64,000 bases of DNA, taken from NCBI RefSeq assembly GCF_026340095.1, contig NZ_JAPEPO010000001.1:1054001-1118000 (forward strand), written 5' to 3'. Origin of the DNA: Streptomyces sp. NBC_01446 (GTDB lineage Bacteria > Actinomycetota > Actinomycetes > Streptomycetales > Streptomycetaceae). The position numbers and the translations under genes were made by a program. The notes beneath the pieces are model-generated. The model was not told the origin of the DNA. It made no database searches and was given only the letters and a program-made list of their open reading frames with translations. This document shows positions 25,671 to 33,691 of the stretch, piece after piece; within the stretch, counting starts at the first letter, position 1, and the number at the start of each line of letters is the position of its first letter.

Positions 25671-26294
25671 TCAGGCGGCCCAGGCGGCGAGGGCGCCTGT
25701 AGCCCACAGCGGGACCAAGCGCGGGAGTTCGGTGCGCGGGACGGTGCCGCGCACGCAGCGCAGGCCTAGCTTGGCCAGGGAGTCGGCGGCCTCGTTGAGA
25801 GGGTGACCGGCGTGGGCCTTCTCATGGACGAAGGTCAAGTGAGGGGTGTACTCAGCAAACAACTGCAGCTTGACCAGGCTGGGCCGGCGGCCCTGGGAGC
25901 GCAGGTGGGTGTCGTAGCCCTCGGGCATGTCCGTCCCGCCCTGCTGCCAGCTGTGCAAGTGCCGCAGCGCCTGCAGGTTGTCCACGCGGACCTCGATGGG
26001 TCGGCCGGGGTGCGCGTGGAGGACCGCCTTGAGACCCCAGTACACGGCGCGCAGTTCGGTGACGACCACGCGGGAGCGGGGTCGTACGAGGTGCTTCGGG
26101 TAGAGGTGGGCGCGCAGACCGGTGTGGCCGGTGGTGGCGAGGTAGCCGGAGGCCACCCGGTCCGGGCCGACCGAGGCGTCCGTGGCCAGCACGATCGGCC
26201 CGGCGACGGCCTTGACCTTTTCGTTCACGCACACCTGGCGGCAAGCGGACGTGGCGGGGCGCGGTGCGTGGGCGAGGGGAGAACGACGACCCAT
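25671..26294 (-). CDS. RNase H-fold protein
   Basis: The 207-residue protein carries the four acidic residues of RNase HI in order: D39 (VLATDASVG), E80 (VVTELRAVYWGLKAV), D105 (VRVDNLQALRHL) and D171 (LNEAADSLAKLG). The spacing fits the fold, so it may cleave RNA in RNA:DNA hybrids. The first 30 residues are an unassigned basic/Cys arm. AAGGAGG lies upstream of the ATG. A 35-bp block 34 bases before the start is nearly identical to one before the DGQHR gene, suggesting shared control with the defence cluster. A partial 3-prime copy lies at 23611-23728. Confidence 0.8.
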   Translation of the reverse strand: MGRRSPLAHAPRPATSACRQVCVNEKVKAVAGPIVLATDASVGPDRVASGYLATTGHTGLRAHLYPKHLVRPRSRVVVTELRAVYWGLKAVLHAHPGRPIEVRVDNLQALRHLHSWQQGGTDMPEGYDTHLRSQGRRPSLVKLQLFAEYTPHLTFVHEKAHAGHPLNEAADSLAKLGLRCVRGTVPRTELPRLVPLWATGALAAWAA

Positions 26295-26327
26295 GACAGT
26301 TGTTGCCTCCTTGTCTTCGCGACGGGA

Positions 26328-26362
26328 CAGCGGGAAAGAGGGCGCGCGGCGCGTGACGCCCG
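26328..26362 (-). promoter_or_regulatory. 35-bp leader/promoter motif, copy 1
   Basis: This block runs from CAGCGGGA to the inverted-repeat core CGGCGCGTGACGCCCG (26347-26362). It matches 27778-27812 at 31 of 35 positions. Both copies sit 34-38 bases upstream of a minus-strand start codon. GGCG-CGTGA-CGCC can pair, so it may be an operator or a leader hairpin. Confidence 0.6.
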
Positions 26363-26456
26363 CCGAGCTTGGCCGTGTGGGTCAGGCGCCATCACTGCGT
26401 TGCAATGACCCCTGGAATCTGCCAGATTGCGGAGGGGCTCCGGTGGTGCTGGTGGG

Positions 26457-27740
26457 TCAGATGGCAGCCGGGGCCTTCTTGTACCAGTCCGTGATCACCT
26501 TGGTCAGGTGCACGACGTTCTGCTGACGCATGATCGGGGCGGAGGCCTTCGGCTCGAAGTCCTCGTTCGCGTCCGTGGTGCGCCAGATGCTGTCCTCGGT
26601 GACGGGGGCGGTCATGTGCTGGTCGAGCCGCTTGAAGAACTCCTGGATGTCACCGTCCTCGGCTCCGTCCTCCTTCAGGTTGCGGTAGACGCCGCCCAGG
26701 ACGCGGAGCATGCCCACCGAGCCCAGAAGCGAGGACTCGCGCAGCCTCATGGCCTTGGTGGGGGGAGCCGGCGGCTCGTTCTTCTTCTTGACGGAGAGCG
26801 AGGGATCGTAGTTGTCCACGTCCTCCTCAGTGATCTCCGCGAGCGCGGTGAAAGCAATGGAGATGACATCCAAGAAGCCGCGGACGCTCTCGATGACCTC
26901 GTTGTCGGTCAGCGACTCGACCTTCTTGCTGACACGGCCACCGGGACCGGCGATGACGGCCCGCGTGATGTCGGCGACGTGCTTGGCGCCCATCAGGTTG
27001 CGGTTGATCAGGGTCATCCGGTCCCGCTCGATGTCGACCTTGCCCAGGAAGAGGGGGTGGACGACGATGTCGCTGAGCGTGCGGTTGGCGATGCGCGAGG
27101 TGTCGAAGCGGGCCCGGACGGCACCGGAGATCCCCTTGGCGTTGTCCGCGACGTCGACGAACATCTGCTGGCCGCTGACGCCGTCGGGCTCCACGTAGAT
27201 GTCAATGCCGACGAACTCGTCCTTGAGTCGCTGCATTCGGCCGATCAGCGCCTCGCGGTCTTGCTCCAGCTTCGTCTTCTTGGCCTCGTTGGCGCGGTGG
27301 ATCTCCCGGTCGATGCGGGAGACCTCGTCCGTGATGCGCTTCTTCTCCAGGTGGACCCCGAGGATGCGGTGCTGGCCGTCGATCGTGATCAGGCGTCCGA
27401 TGCCGCCGATGGACCACGGGACGGTGAGGTAGCCGACCGAGCCGTCTTCGCTGATCGGCTCGAAGCGGCAGCCGCCGGTGTCGCGGATGAGGAGGGCCGG
27501 AGCCACCCACCTGGGGTTGTCGGCGAGGTACTGGCCGAAGCCCTTGGCGTGGGTGATGTCCACCTTGCGGTTGTCCGGGTCCGGCTTGGCGGGGTCCGGG
27601 ATGGTGAGGATGACCGAGAGGTCGGCGAGCGGAATGCGCGTCGTGTAGACGGTCCGGCCGCCCTGGCTGGTGCGGATCGCCAGGTAAGTGGACTCCTCAC
27701 GCACCAGGGAGAGGCGCGAGGAGTCGACAGTGATGGTCAT
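26457..27740 (-). CDS. DGQHR-domain protein (DndB-like)
   Basis: The 427-residue protein contains the family signature at residues 121-125 (LITIDGQHRILGVHLE), preceded by a ParB-like core (ITHAKGFGQYLADNPRW). A helical, charged centre (RIDREIHRANEAKKTKLEQD) and a C-terminal domain ending ITDWYKKAPAAI follow. DGQHR proteins include DndB, the transcriptional/activity regulator of phosphorothioate modification, and proteins of other DNA-modification defence loci. DndA, C, D and E are not present here, so this is an orphan family member. It is divergent from the HTH-methylase at 28015 and preceded by the 35-bp leader motif. Role as regulator or DNA-modification factor is inferred. Confidence 0.85.
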   Translation of the reverse strand: MTITVDSSRLSLVREESTYLAIRTSQGGRTVYTTRIPLADLSVILTIPDPAKPDPDNRKVDITHAKGFGQYLADNPRWVAPALLIRDTGGCRFEPISEDGSVGYLTVPWSIGGIGRLITIDGQHRILGVHLEKKRITDEVSRIDREIHRANEAKKTKLEQDREALIGRMQRLKDEFVGIDIYVEPDGVSGQQMFVDVADNAKGISGAVRARFDTSRIANRTLSDIVVHPLFLGKVDIERDRMTLINRNLMGAKHVADITRAVIAGPGGRVSKKVESLTDNEVIESVRGFLDVISIAFTALAEITEEDVDNYDPSLSVKKKNEPPAPPTKAMRLRESSLLGSVGMLRVLGGVYRNLKEDGAEDGDIQEFFKRLDQHMTAPVTEDSIWRTTDANEDFEPKASAPIMRQQNVVHLTKVITDWYKKAPAAI

Positions 27741-27777
27741 GGCTGACTTCCTTTCCGAGCAGGTAGCCCTCGGGGGG

Positions 27778-27812
27778 CAGCGGGAGAGAGGACAGGCGGC
27801 GCGTGACGCCCG
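27778..27812 (-). promoter_or_regulatory. 35-bp leader/promoter motif, copy 2
   Basis: The second copy of the block seen at 26328-26362, with the identical core CGGCGCGTGACGCCCG at 27797-27812, lies 38 bases upstream of the DGQHR start. Conservation in sequence and in distance from the start, between otherwise unrelated genes, argues for a regulatory site. Confidence 0.6.
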
Positions 27813-28014
27813 TTGGGATCGGCAGGGGTCTGACGAGATCGGATGCGCGGCGCGGACTCAGCAGAGCGCCTCGGGCCGCCGCTTCCACTCGGAAGCAGAA
27901 CTAGATAAGCACGACACTGAAAGCATCGTCAAACAGCTTGTCAGACTTGACGACCGCTGTAATGTGTTAACCGTCCACTATCCGACTGGCCCGAGAGGTG
28001 CGGAACCCCACGCC

Positions 28015-30279
28015 ATGCCCCAGCAGCCACCAGCCCAACTGGCGCCCTCAGCGCACGTGACAGCCGCCGAGATCTCCCGCATCGCAGGGGTCACGCGCGC
28101 CACTGTCAGCAATTGGCGGCGCCGCCACGACGACTTCCCGGCCCCCAGCGGAGGCACGGAAACCAGCCCGCTCTACGACCTGCCGGCCGTCCAGGCATGG
28201 CTGCGGGGACGCGGGCACACCTCCACCGCCTCGCCGACCGAGGAGCTGCGTACGGCGCTACGGCTACTGGGACCCGGCTCGGGTGTGGCCGCGCGACTGT
28301 TCCCGCTGGTGGCTGCCGCGTCCCGCCGCACGCCGGAGGAGCTGTCCGAACTCGCCACCGTGCCCGACGACCAGCTGATCGCCCGCGCGGAGAAGGCCGC
28401 AGCCCAGCTCCCCGCAGCTGTGCCCGAGGCCGAGCCGGTCCGCTACGGACCGAACGATGCGGGCGCGGTCCGCGCGCTGCTGGGTTGCGTCCGTGAGGTG
28501 GGGGCACAGGCCGCCGTCAACGTCCTCGCCGAACGCGAACTGGACGAGGGCGCCGCCAGTGGCGTCTACCAGACCCCGGAGGGCCTGGCCCTGCTCATGG
28601 CACGGCTCCTGCCCGCCGGCACGTCCCGCGTCCTCGACCCTGCCTGCGGCAGCGGCACGCTCCTCACCGCCGCCGCCCGGCAGGGCGCACAGGAGCTGTT
28701 CGGGCAGGACTCGCTCCCCGTCCAGGGCCAGCGCACCGCGGTCCGGCTGCTGCTAGCCGCGCCCGAGGCCGAGACGGCGATCCGCGTCGGCGACAGCCTG
28801 CGCGCCGACGCCTTCCCCGACGTCACGGTGGACGCCGTCCTGTGCAACCCGCCGTTCGGCGACCGCGATTGGGGTCATGACGAGCTGGCCTACGACCCGA
28901 GGTGGGCGTACGGACTCCCGCCGCGCTTCGAATCCGAACTGGCCTGGGTGCAGCACGCCCTCGCGCACCTGGAGCCCGGCGGCCACGCGGTCATGCTGCT
29001 GCCGCCCGCTCTCGCCTTCCGCTCCTCCGGCCGCCGCATCCGCGCGGAACTCATCCGCAGCGGGGCCCTGCGCGCCGTCGTCTCACTTCCGGCGCGTGCC
29101 GCGTATCCGCTCCACATCGGCCTGCAGGTCTGGGTGTTCCAACGCCCCGAGCCGGGCGGCACGGATCGTACGACGGTGCTGTTCGTCGACGGGGAGGGCG
29201 AGCAGCGGGACGGCGCCACGGGCACGCCGTCCGCCACCGATACGGCCACGGCCGGCGCCGGCGCCCGCGGTGGCTCGCGCCCTCGCCGATCCGGCTCCTC
29301 CTCTTCCGCCGCCTCCTCTGCCCCTGCCTCTTCCACCTCCGTCTCCTCCTTCGACTGGGCGGGACTGACCGACCGGGTCCTCGGCCAGTGGGCCGCGTTC
29401 ACCACCGCCCCCGACACCTACGCCGACGAGCCCGGCGTCGCCCGCGCGGTGCCGCTCGTCGACCTCCTCGACGACGTCGTCGACGTCACCCCGGCCCGCC
29501 ATGTGCGGGCGACCGCAGCCGACATCGACCCAGCCGCCCTGGCCGGGCGCGTCCACGACCTGCACAGGCAACTGGCCGAGCAGGTCGCCGCCCTGGCGGC
29601 CGCCTCCGCGTCCGGCGGGTGGCAGCCGTCCGGGGCGTCAGCCCGCGAGTGGCGTACGGCGACCGTCTCCGACCTGGCCCGCGGCGGGGCACTGACCGTG
29701 GTGCGGGCGGCGGCGCCCGGCACACGAGGCTCCAAGGGCCCCGCCGCCCCCACCGTGGACCGGCCGGTCCTCACCGCCCACGACATCTCCGCCGGAAACT
29801 CCCCGTCCAGCACGGCCGTTGACATCCACGCGGACGCCGCGCAACCCGTCGCCGCCGGGGACGTCCTCGTACGCGCCGTCGCGGGCGGCGGCGACGCGGC
29901 CGCGATGACCCGGGTCGCGGACGACCAGGACGCCGAAGCACTGCTCGGTCCACACATCCACCTCCTGCGCCCCGACCCGGCCCGCCTCGACCCATGGTTC
30001 CTCGCCGGGTTCCTCGGCGCCGAGGACAACATCGCCTCCGCGTCCACCGGCAGCACCCATGTGCACGTCACACCGGGCCGCCTGCGCGTACCACTGCTGC
30101 CCCTGGAGGAGCAGAGGCGCTACGGGGAGGCCTTCCGCCGCGTGTACGAGTTGCGCGCGGCCGTCCGTCGAACCGCCAACCTCGCCGCCGACACCGCGGC
30201 CACCCTGACCACCGGCCTCACCGCCGGCGTACTCCTGCCACCGGACACCCCGGACACCCCGGACAGCCGTTCCGCCTGA
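28015..30279 (+). CDS. HTH-N6-adenine DNA methylase with specificity-like tail
   Basis: The 754-residue protein starts MPQQPPAQLAPSAHV. An N-terminal MerR/XRE-like HTH (VTAAEISRIAGVTRATVSNW) should bind DNA. The central type I-style methyltransferase has motif I DPACGSGTLL and motif IV NPPFGDRDWG, which bind SAM and the flipped adenine. The C-terminal third, after a Ser/Ala linker, resembles an HsdS recognition/coil region (GDVLVRAVAGG, DPWFLAGFLG, VPLLPLEEQRRYGEAFRRVYEL). It is thus a fused M-S protein, able in principle to choose its own target. It is divergent from the DGQHR gene and 91 bases before hsdM, so it may be part of the same system. The HTH could also allow autoregulation. Confidence 0.8.
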   Translation: MPQQPPAQLAPSAHVTAAEISRIAGVTRATVSNWRRRHDDFPAPSGGTETSPLYDLPAVQAWLRGRGHTSTASPTEELRTALRLLGPGSGVAARLFPLVAAASRRTPEELSELATVPDDQLIARAEKAAAQLPAAVPEAEPVRYGPNDAGAVRALLGCVREVGAQAAVNVLAERELDEGAASGVYQTPEGLALLMARLLPAGTSRVLDPACGSGTLLTAAARQGAQELFGQDSLPVQGQRTAVRLLLAAPEAETAIRVGDSLRADAFPDVTVDAVLCNPPFGDRDWGHDELAYDPRWAYGLPPRFESELAWVQHALAHLEPGGHAVMLLPPALAFRSSGRRIRAELIRSGALRAVVSLPARAAYPLHIGLQVWVFQRPEPGGTDRTTVLFVDGEGEQRDGATGTPSATDTATAGAGARGGSRPRRSGSSSSAASSAPASSTSVSSFDWAGLTDRVLGQWAAFTTAPDTYADEPGVARAVPLVDLLDDVVDVTPARHVRATAADIDPAALAGRVHDLHRQLAEQVAALAAASASGGWQPSGASAREWRTATVSDLARGGALTVVRAAAPGTRGSKGPAAPTVDRPVLTAHDISAGNSPSSTAVDIHADAAQPVAAGDVLVRAVAGGGDAAAMTRVADDQDAEALLGPHIHLLRPDPARLDPWFLAGFLGAEDNIASASTGSTHVHVTPGRLRVPLLPLEEQRRYGEAFRRVYELRAAVRRTANLAADTAATLTTGLTAGVLLPPDTPDTPDSRSA

Positions 30280-30370
30280 AACGCCCAACGCGTCCCACCA
30301 CACACGACCACACTGGATCCCCTGCCGTCCAACGCCCGGACGGCACTCTTCGAAAGGAAGCCGGGACCTC

Positions 30371-32380
30371 TTGAACAGCAGCAAGCACACGGAGCTGGCG
30401 AACCACGCCTGGTCCGTCGCCGATCTCCTGCGCGGCGACTACAAGCAGTCCGACTACGGCAAGGTCATCCTGCCGCTCACCGTGCTGCGCCGCCTGGAGT
30501 GCGTCCTGGAACCGACGCGCGAGAGGGTCGTCGAGACCGTCGCCAAGTTCGACGGCCAGGAGATCGACACCGACCACTTCCTGCGCCGCGCCTCGGGCCA
30601 CGCCTTCTACAACACGAGCGAGCTCAGGCTCAAGAACATCGCGGGCGACCCGCAGAACGCGGCGAAGAACCTTCAGATCTACGTCGGCGCCTTCTCCGAG
30701 AACGCCCGTGAGGTCCTCGACAAGTACGACTTCCAGCAGCAGGTGAAGAAGCTGGACGAGGCGAACCTGCTCTATCGAGTCATCGGCAAGTTCACGGACC
30801 TCGACCTGACCCCCAAGACCGTGCCCAACCACAACATGGGTTACATCTTCGAGGAGTTGATCCGACGCTTCTCGGAGCAGTCGAACGAGACGGCCGGTGA
30901 GCACTTCACCCCGCGCGAGGTCATCAAGCTGATGGTCGAGCTCCTCGTCGCCCCCGATGCTGACGTCCTCACCATGCCGGGCGCCGTCCGCACGGTCCTG
31001 GACCCTGCCTGCGGCACTGGCGGCATGCTCAGCGCGATGGACGACCATATCGAGGGCGAGAACGAGCACGCGACGGTCGAGGTGTACGGGCAGGAGCTCA
31101 ACCCCGAGTCCTGGGCGATCTGCCGGTCCGACCTCATGATCAAGGGTCAGGACCCGGAGAACATCGCCTTCGGCAACTCCTTCAGCGACGACGGCCACGC
31201 CCGCCGGAAGTTCGACTACATCCTCGCCAACCCGCCGTTCGGCGTGGAGTGGAAGAAGGTCAAGGAGGAGGTCGAGTACGAGCACAGGTCGCTCGGCGAC
31301 GCCGGCCGCTTCGGCGCGGGCCTGCCGCGCATCAACGACGGTTCGCTGCTCTTCCTCCAGCACATGATCTCGAAGATGAAGCCGGTGGACGTGAACGGCG
31401 GGGGCGGCTCCCGCATCGCCATCGTCTTCAACGGCTCCCCGCTCTTCACGGGCGCGGCCGAGTCCGGCGAGTCCAACATCCGCCGCTGGATCCTGGAGAA
31501 CGACTGGCTGGAGGCGGTCGTCGCCCTCCCGGACCAGCTCTTCTACAACACCGGCATCTCCACGTACTTCTGGATCCTCACCAACCGCAAGGACGCCGAC
31601 CACAAGGGCAAGGTCGTGCTGCTCGACGCACGCGACCAGTGGCTGAAGATGCGCAAGTCGCTGGGCGACAAGCGCAAGGAGCTCGGCGACGGGAAGAACG
31701 GCCGCCCCAACCACATCGGCGACATCACCCGGCTGTACGCGGAGGCCGTCCAGGTCGCGCAGGACCCCGAGCACCCGCTGCACGGCAAGGTCAAGGTCTT
31801 GGCCAACGAGGACTTCGGCTACCAGCGCATCACCGTAGAACGCCCCCTGAAGCTGCGCTTCGAGGTGACGGAGGAGACGTTGGCGGCGCTGGCGGAGGCC
31901 AAGCCGGTGGCGAAACTGGAGCGGAGTGAGGAGTTCGTCGCGGCTGTGCGTACGCTGCTTGGTTCGTCCTGGACGACGAAGTCCGAGGCGTTCATCGCGC
32001 TCAAGGACGCGGTGGTCGCGGCCGGCCTGACCTGGCCGCCGGGTGCGCCGTTCGCGAAGACGGTGCGAGAGACGATCGGCATCCGGGACCCGGAGGGCGA
32101 GGTCCAGAAGGTCAAGGGCGCGCCGGAACCGGATGCGGACCACCGCGACTACGAGAACGTGCCGCTCGGCGAGGACGTCGAGGACTACCTCAAGCGCGAA
32201 GTGCTGCCGCACGTACCGGACGCGTGGATCGACCACGCAAAGACCAAGATCGGCTACGAGATCCCGTTCACGCGGCACTTCTACGTGTACAAGCCGCCGA
32301 GGCCGCTGGCGGAGATTGACGCGGAGTTGAAGTCGCTGGAGGCTGAAATTCACGCGCTGTTGGGTGAGGTGACGGAATAA
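30371..32380 (+). CDS. hsdM: Type I restriction-modification methylase subunit HsdM
   Basis: The 669-residue protein begins at a TTG (MNSSKHTELANHAW), chosen because the conserved HsdM N-terminus starts there; GAAAGGAAG lies upstream. The N-terminal helical domain (VADLLRGDYKQSDYGKVILP) precedes the methylase core with motif I DPACGTGGML and motif IV NPPFG, plus EHFTPREVIKLM. It methylates adenine in the host recognition site as part of an M2S complex. Its stop overlaps the hsdS start (TAATG), giving coupled synthesis. The C-terminal 150 residues are longer than minimal HsdM and end in a coil that likely contacts HsdS. Confidence 0.95.
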   Translation: MNSSKHTELANHAWSVADLLRGDYKQSDYGKVILPLTVLRRLECVLEPTRERVVETVAKFDGQEIDTDHFLRRASGHAFYNTSELRLKNIAGDPQNAAKNLQIYVGAFSENAREVLDKYDFQQQVKKLDEANLLYRVIGKFTDLDLTPKTVPNHNMGYIFEELIRRFSEQSNETAGEHFTPREVIKLMVELLVAPDADVLTMPGAVRTVLDPACGTGGMLSAMDDHIEGENEHATVEVYGQELNPESWAICRSDLMIKGQDPENIAFGNSFSDDGHARRKFDYILANPPFGVEWKKVKEEVEYEHRSLGDAGRFGAGLPRINDGSLLFLQHMISKMKPVDVNGGGGSRIAIVFNGSPLFTGAAESGESNIRRWILENDWLEAVVALPDQLFYNTGISTYFWILTNRKDADHKGKVVLLDARDQWLKMRKSLGDKRKELGDGKNGRPNHIGDITRLYAEAVQVAQDPEHPLHGKVKVLANEDFGYQRITVERPLKLRFEVTEETLAALAEAKPVAKLERSEEFVAAVRTLLGSSWTTKSEAFIALKDAVVAAGLTWPPGAPFAKTVRETIGIRDPEGEVQKVKGAPEPDADHRDYENVPLGEDVEDYLKREVLPHVPDAWIDHAKTKIGYEIPFTRHFYVYKPPRPLAEIDAELKSLEAEIHALLGEVTE

Positions 32381-33657
32381 TGTCTCCCTACCCTACGGTC
32401 AAGCTAGGACGCGTTGCCCGGATCATCAGCGGGGTGGGATTCCCTCACCCCTACCAAGGGCGGGAATCTGGGGAGCACCCGTTCCTAAAGGTGTCCGATC
32501 TTGCTATTCACAGAAGCGGCTACAGCGTCGTCGGGGCGCAAAATTGGGTCAGCCGTGGCGACATCAGTACGCTTGGTGCGCGCTTGGCTCCAGCGGGCTC
32601 AGTGGTCTTCCCTAAGGTCGGCGCAGCTCTTCTCAAGAACCCGCGGCGACTACTGCAGCGACCGTCAGCAATGGACAATAACTTGATGGCTGTAGTGCCT
32701 CGAGTAGGCGATCCTCGCTTCTGGGTCTACATGCTCTCCACTATCGATCTAAGTGAATTGGCTGGCTCGGGGCCACTTCCATTCGTCAATGAAACACAGG
32801 TTCGGGATCTGCGGGTTTGCTTCCCCGCCGAGCGTGAGCAGCGCCGCATCGCCGACTTCCTCGACGCCGAGACCTCCCGCATCGATGACCTTGTAAACGC
32901 AGAACAGCGCGTACTGGACCGTCTGGCCGAGCGTCGGACGGCTGGAGTGGTAACTGCCGTATCAGGCGGCGAACATACCGAGCACCGCGCGTCCACGCTT
33001 GCCTGGCTGGAGTCGATCCCGGAGTCGTGGCAAGAAGTACGCGTCGGACTCATGGCCCGCATGGGCAGCGGCCATACACCAAGCCGGTCTCACCCAGAGT
33101 GGTGGGTGGACTGCACCGTCCCCTGGATCACCACGGGCGAGGTGAAGCAGGTACGAGACGATCGCCTCGAAGACCTCCACGAAACACGCGAGAAAATCAG
33201 CGAGTTGGGACTCGCCAACTCTGCTGCCGAGCTACATCCGAAGGGGACTGTCTTTCTCTGTCGGACAGCTTCCGCTGGTTACTCGGGAGTTATGGGCTCG
33301 GACATGGCTACGAGCCAGGACTTCATCACCTGGACCTGCGGTCCGCGGTTGAACCCGTACTTCTTGCTTTGGTGCCTCCGCGCTATGCGTTCGGATCTGC
33401 TGGGTCGACTGGCGATGGGCTCCACACATAAGACGATCTACGTGCCCGATCTGCAGATGTTGCGTATCCCTGTGCCATCACTGGATGAGCAGGCCGAGAT
33501 CGTCGATGCCATCCGCCGTCAGAACTCACGCATCGATAACCTCACCGACAAGATTCGCCGACAGGTCGAACTGATGACGGAACGCCGTCAGGCCCTCATC
33601 GCCGCCGCCGTGACCGGCCAATTCGACGTCTCCACCGCCAGCGGTAACCGCCGCTAG
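32380..33657 (+). CDS. hsdS: Type I restriction-modification specificity subunit HsdS
   Basis: The 425-residue protein has two target-recognition domains, each followed by a conserved coil. TRD1 covers about 1-150, then AEREQRRIADFLDAETSRID with DLVNAEQRVLDRLAERR. TRD2 covers about 205-360, then DEQAEIVDAIRRQNSRIDNL and IRRQVELMTERRQALI. The two TRDs define a bipartite DNA site. TRD1 has visibly lower GC and rarer codons than its neighbours, consistent with TRD exchange. Start overlaps hsdM by one base; the AIPR gene follows after 34 bases. Confidence 0.95.
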   Translation: MSPYPTVKLGRVARIISGVGFPHPYQGRESGEHPFLKVSDLAIHRSGYSVVGAQNWVSRGDISTLGARLAPAGSVVFPKVGAALLKNPRRLLQRPSAMDNNLMAVVPRVGDPRFWVYMLSTIDLSELAGSGPLPFVNETQVRDLRVCFPAEREQRRIADFLDAETSRIDDLVNAEQRVLDRLAERRTAGVVTAVSGGEHTEHRASTLAWLESIPESWQEVRVGLMARMGSGHTPSRSHPEWWVDCTVPWITTGEVKQVRDDRLEDLHETREKISELGLANSAAELHPKGTVFLCRTASAGYSGVMGSDMATSQDFITWTCGPRLNPYFLLWCLRAMRSDLLGRLAMGSTHKTIYVPDLQMLRIPVPSLDEQAEIVDAIRRQNSRIDNLTDKIRRQVELMTERRQALIAAAVTGQFDVSTASGNRR

Positions 33658-33691
33658 ACATGCGCGAGCCAGTAAAGAAAGTGGGGGGAAG

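Noticed and set aside
26457..27740. Phosphorothioate (Dnd) system
   Set aside because: Only a DGQHR/DndB-like protein is present; no DndA, C, D, E or Dpt restriction genes.
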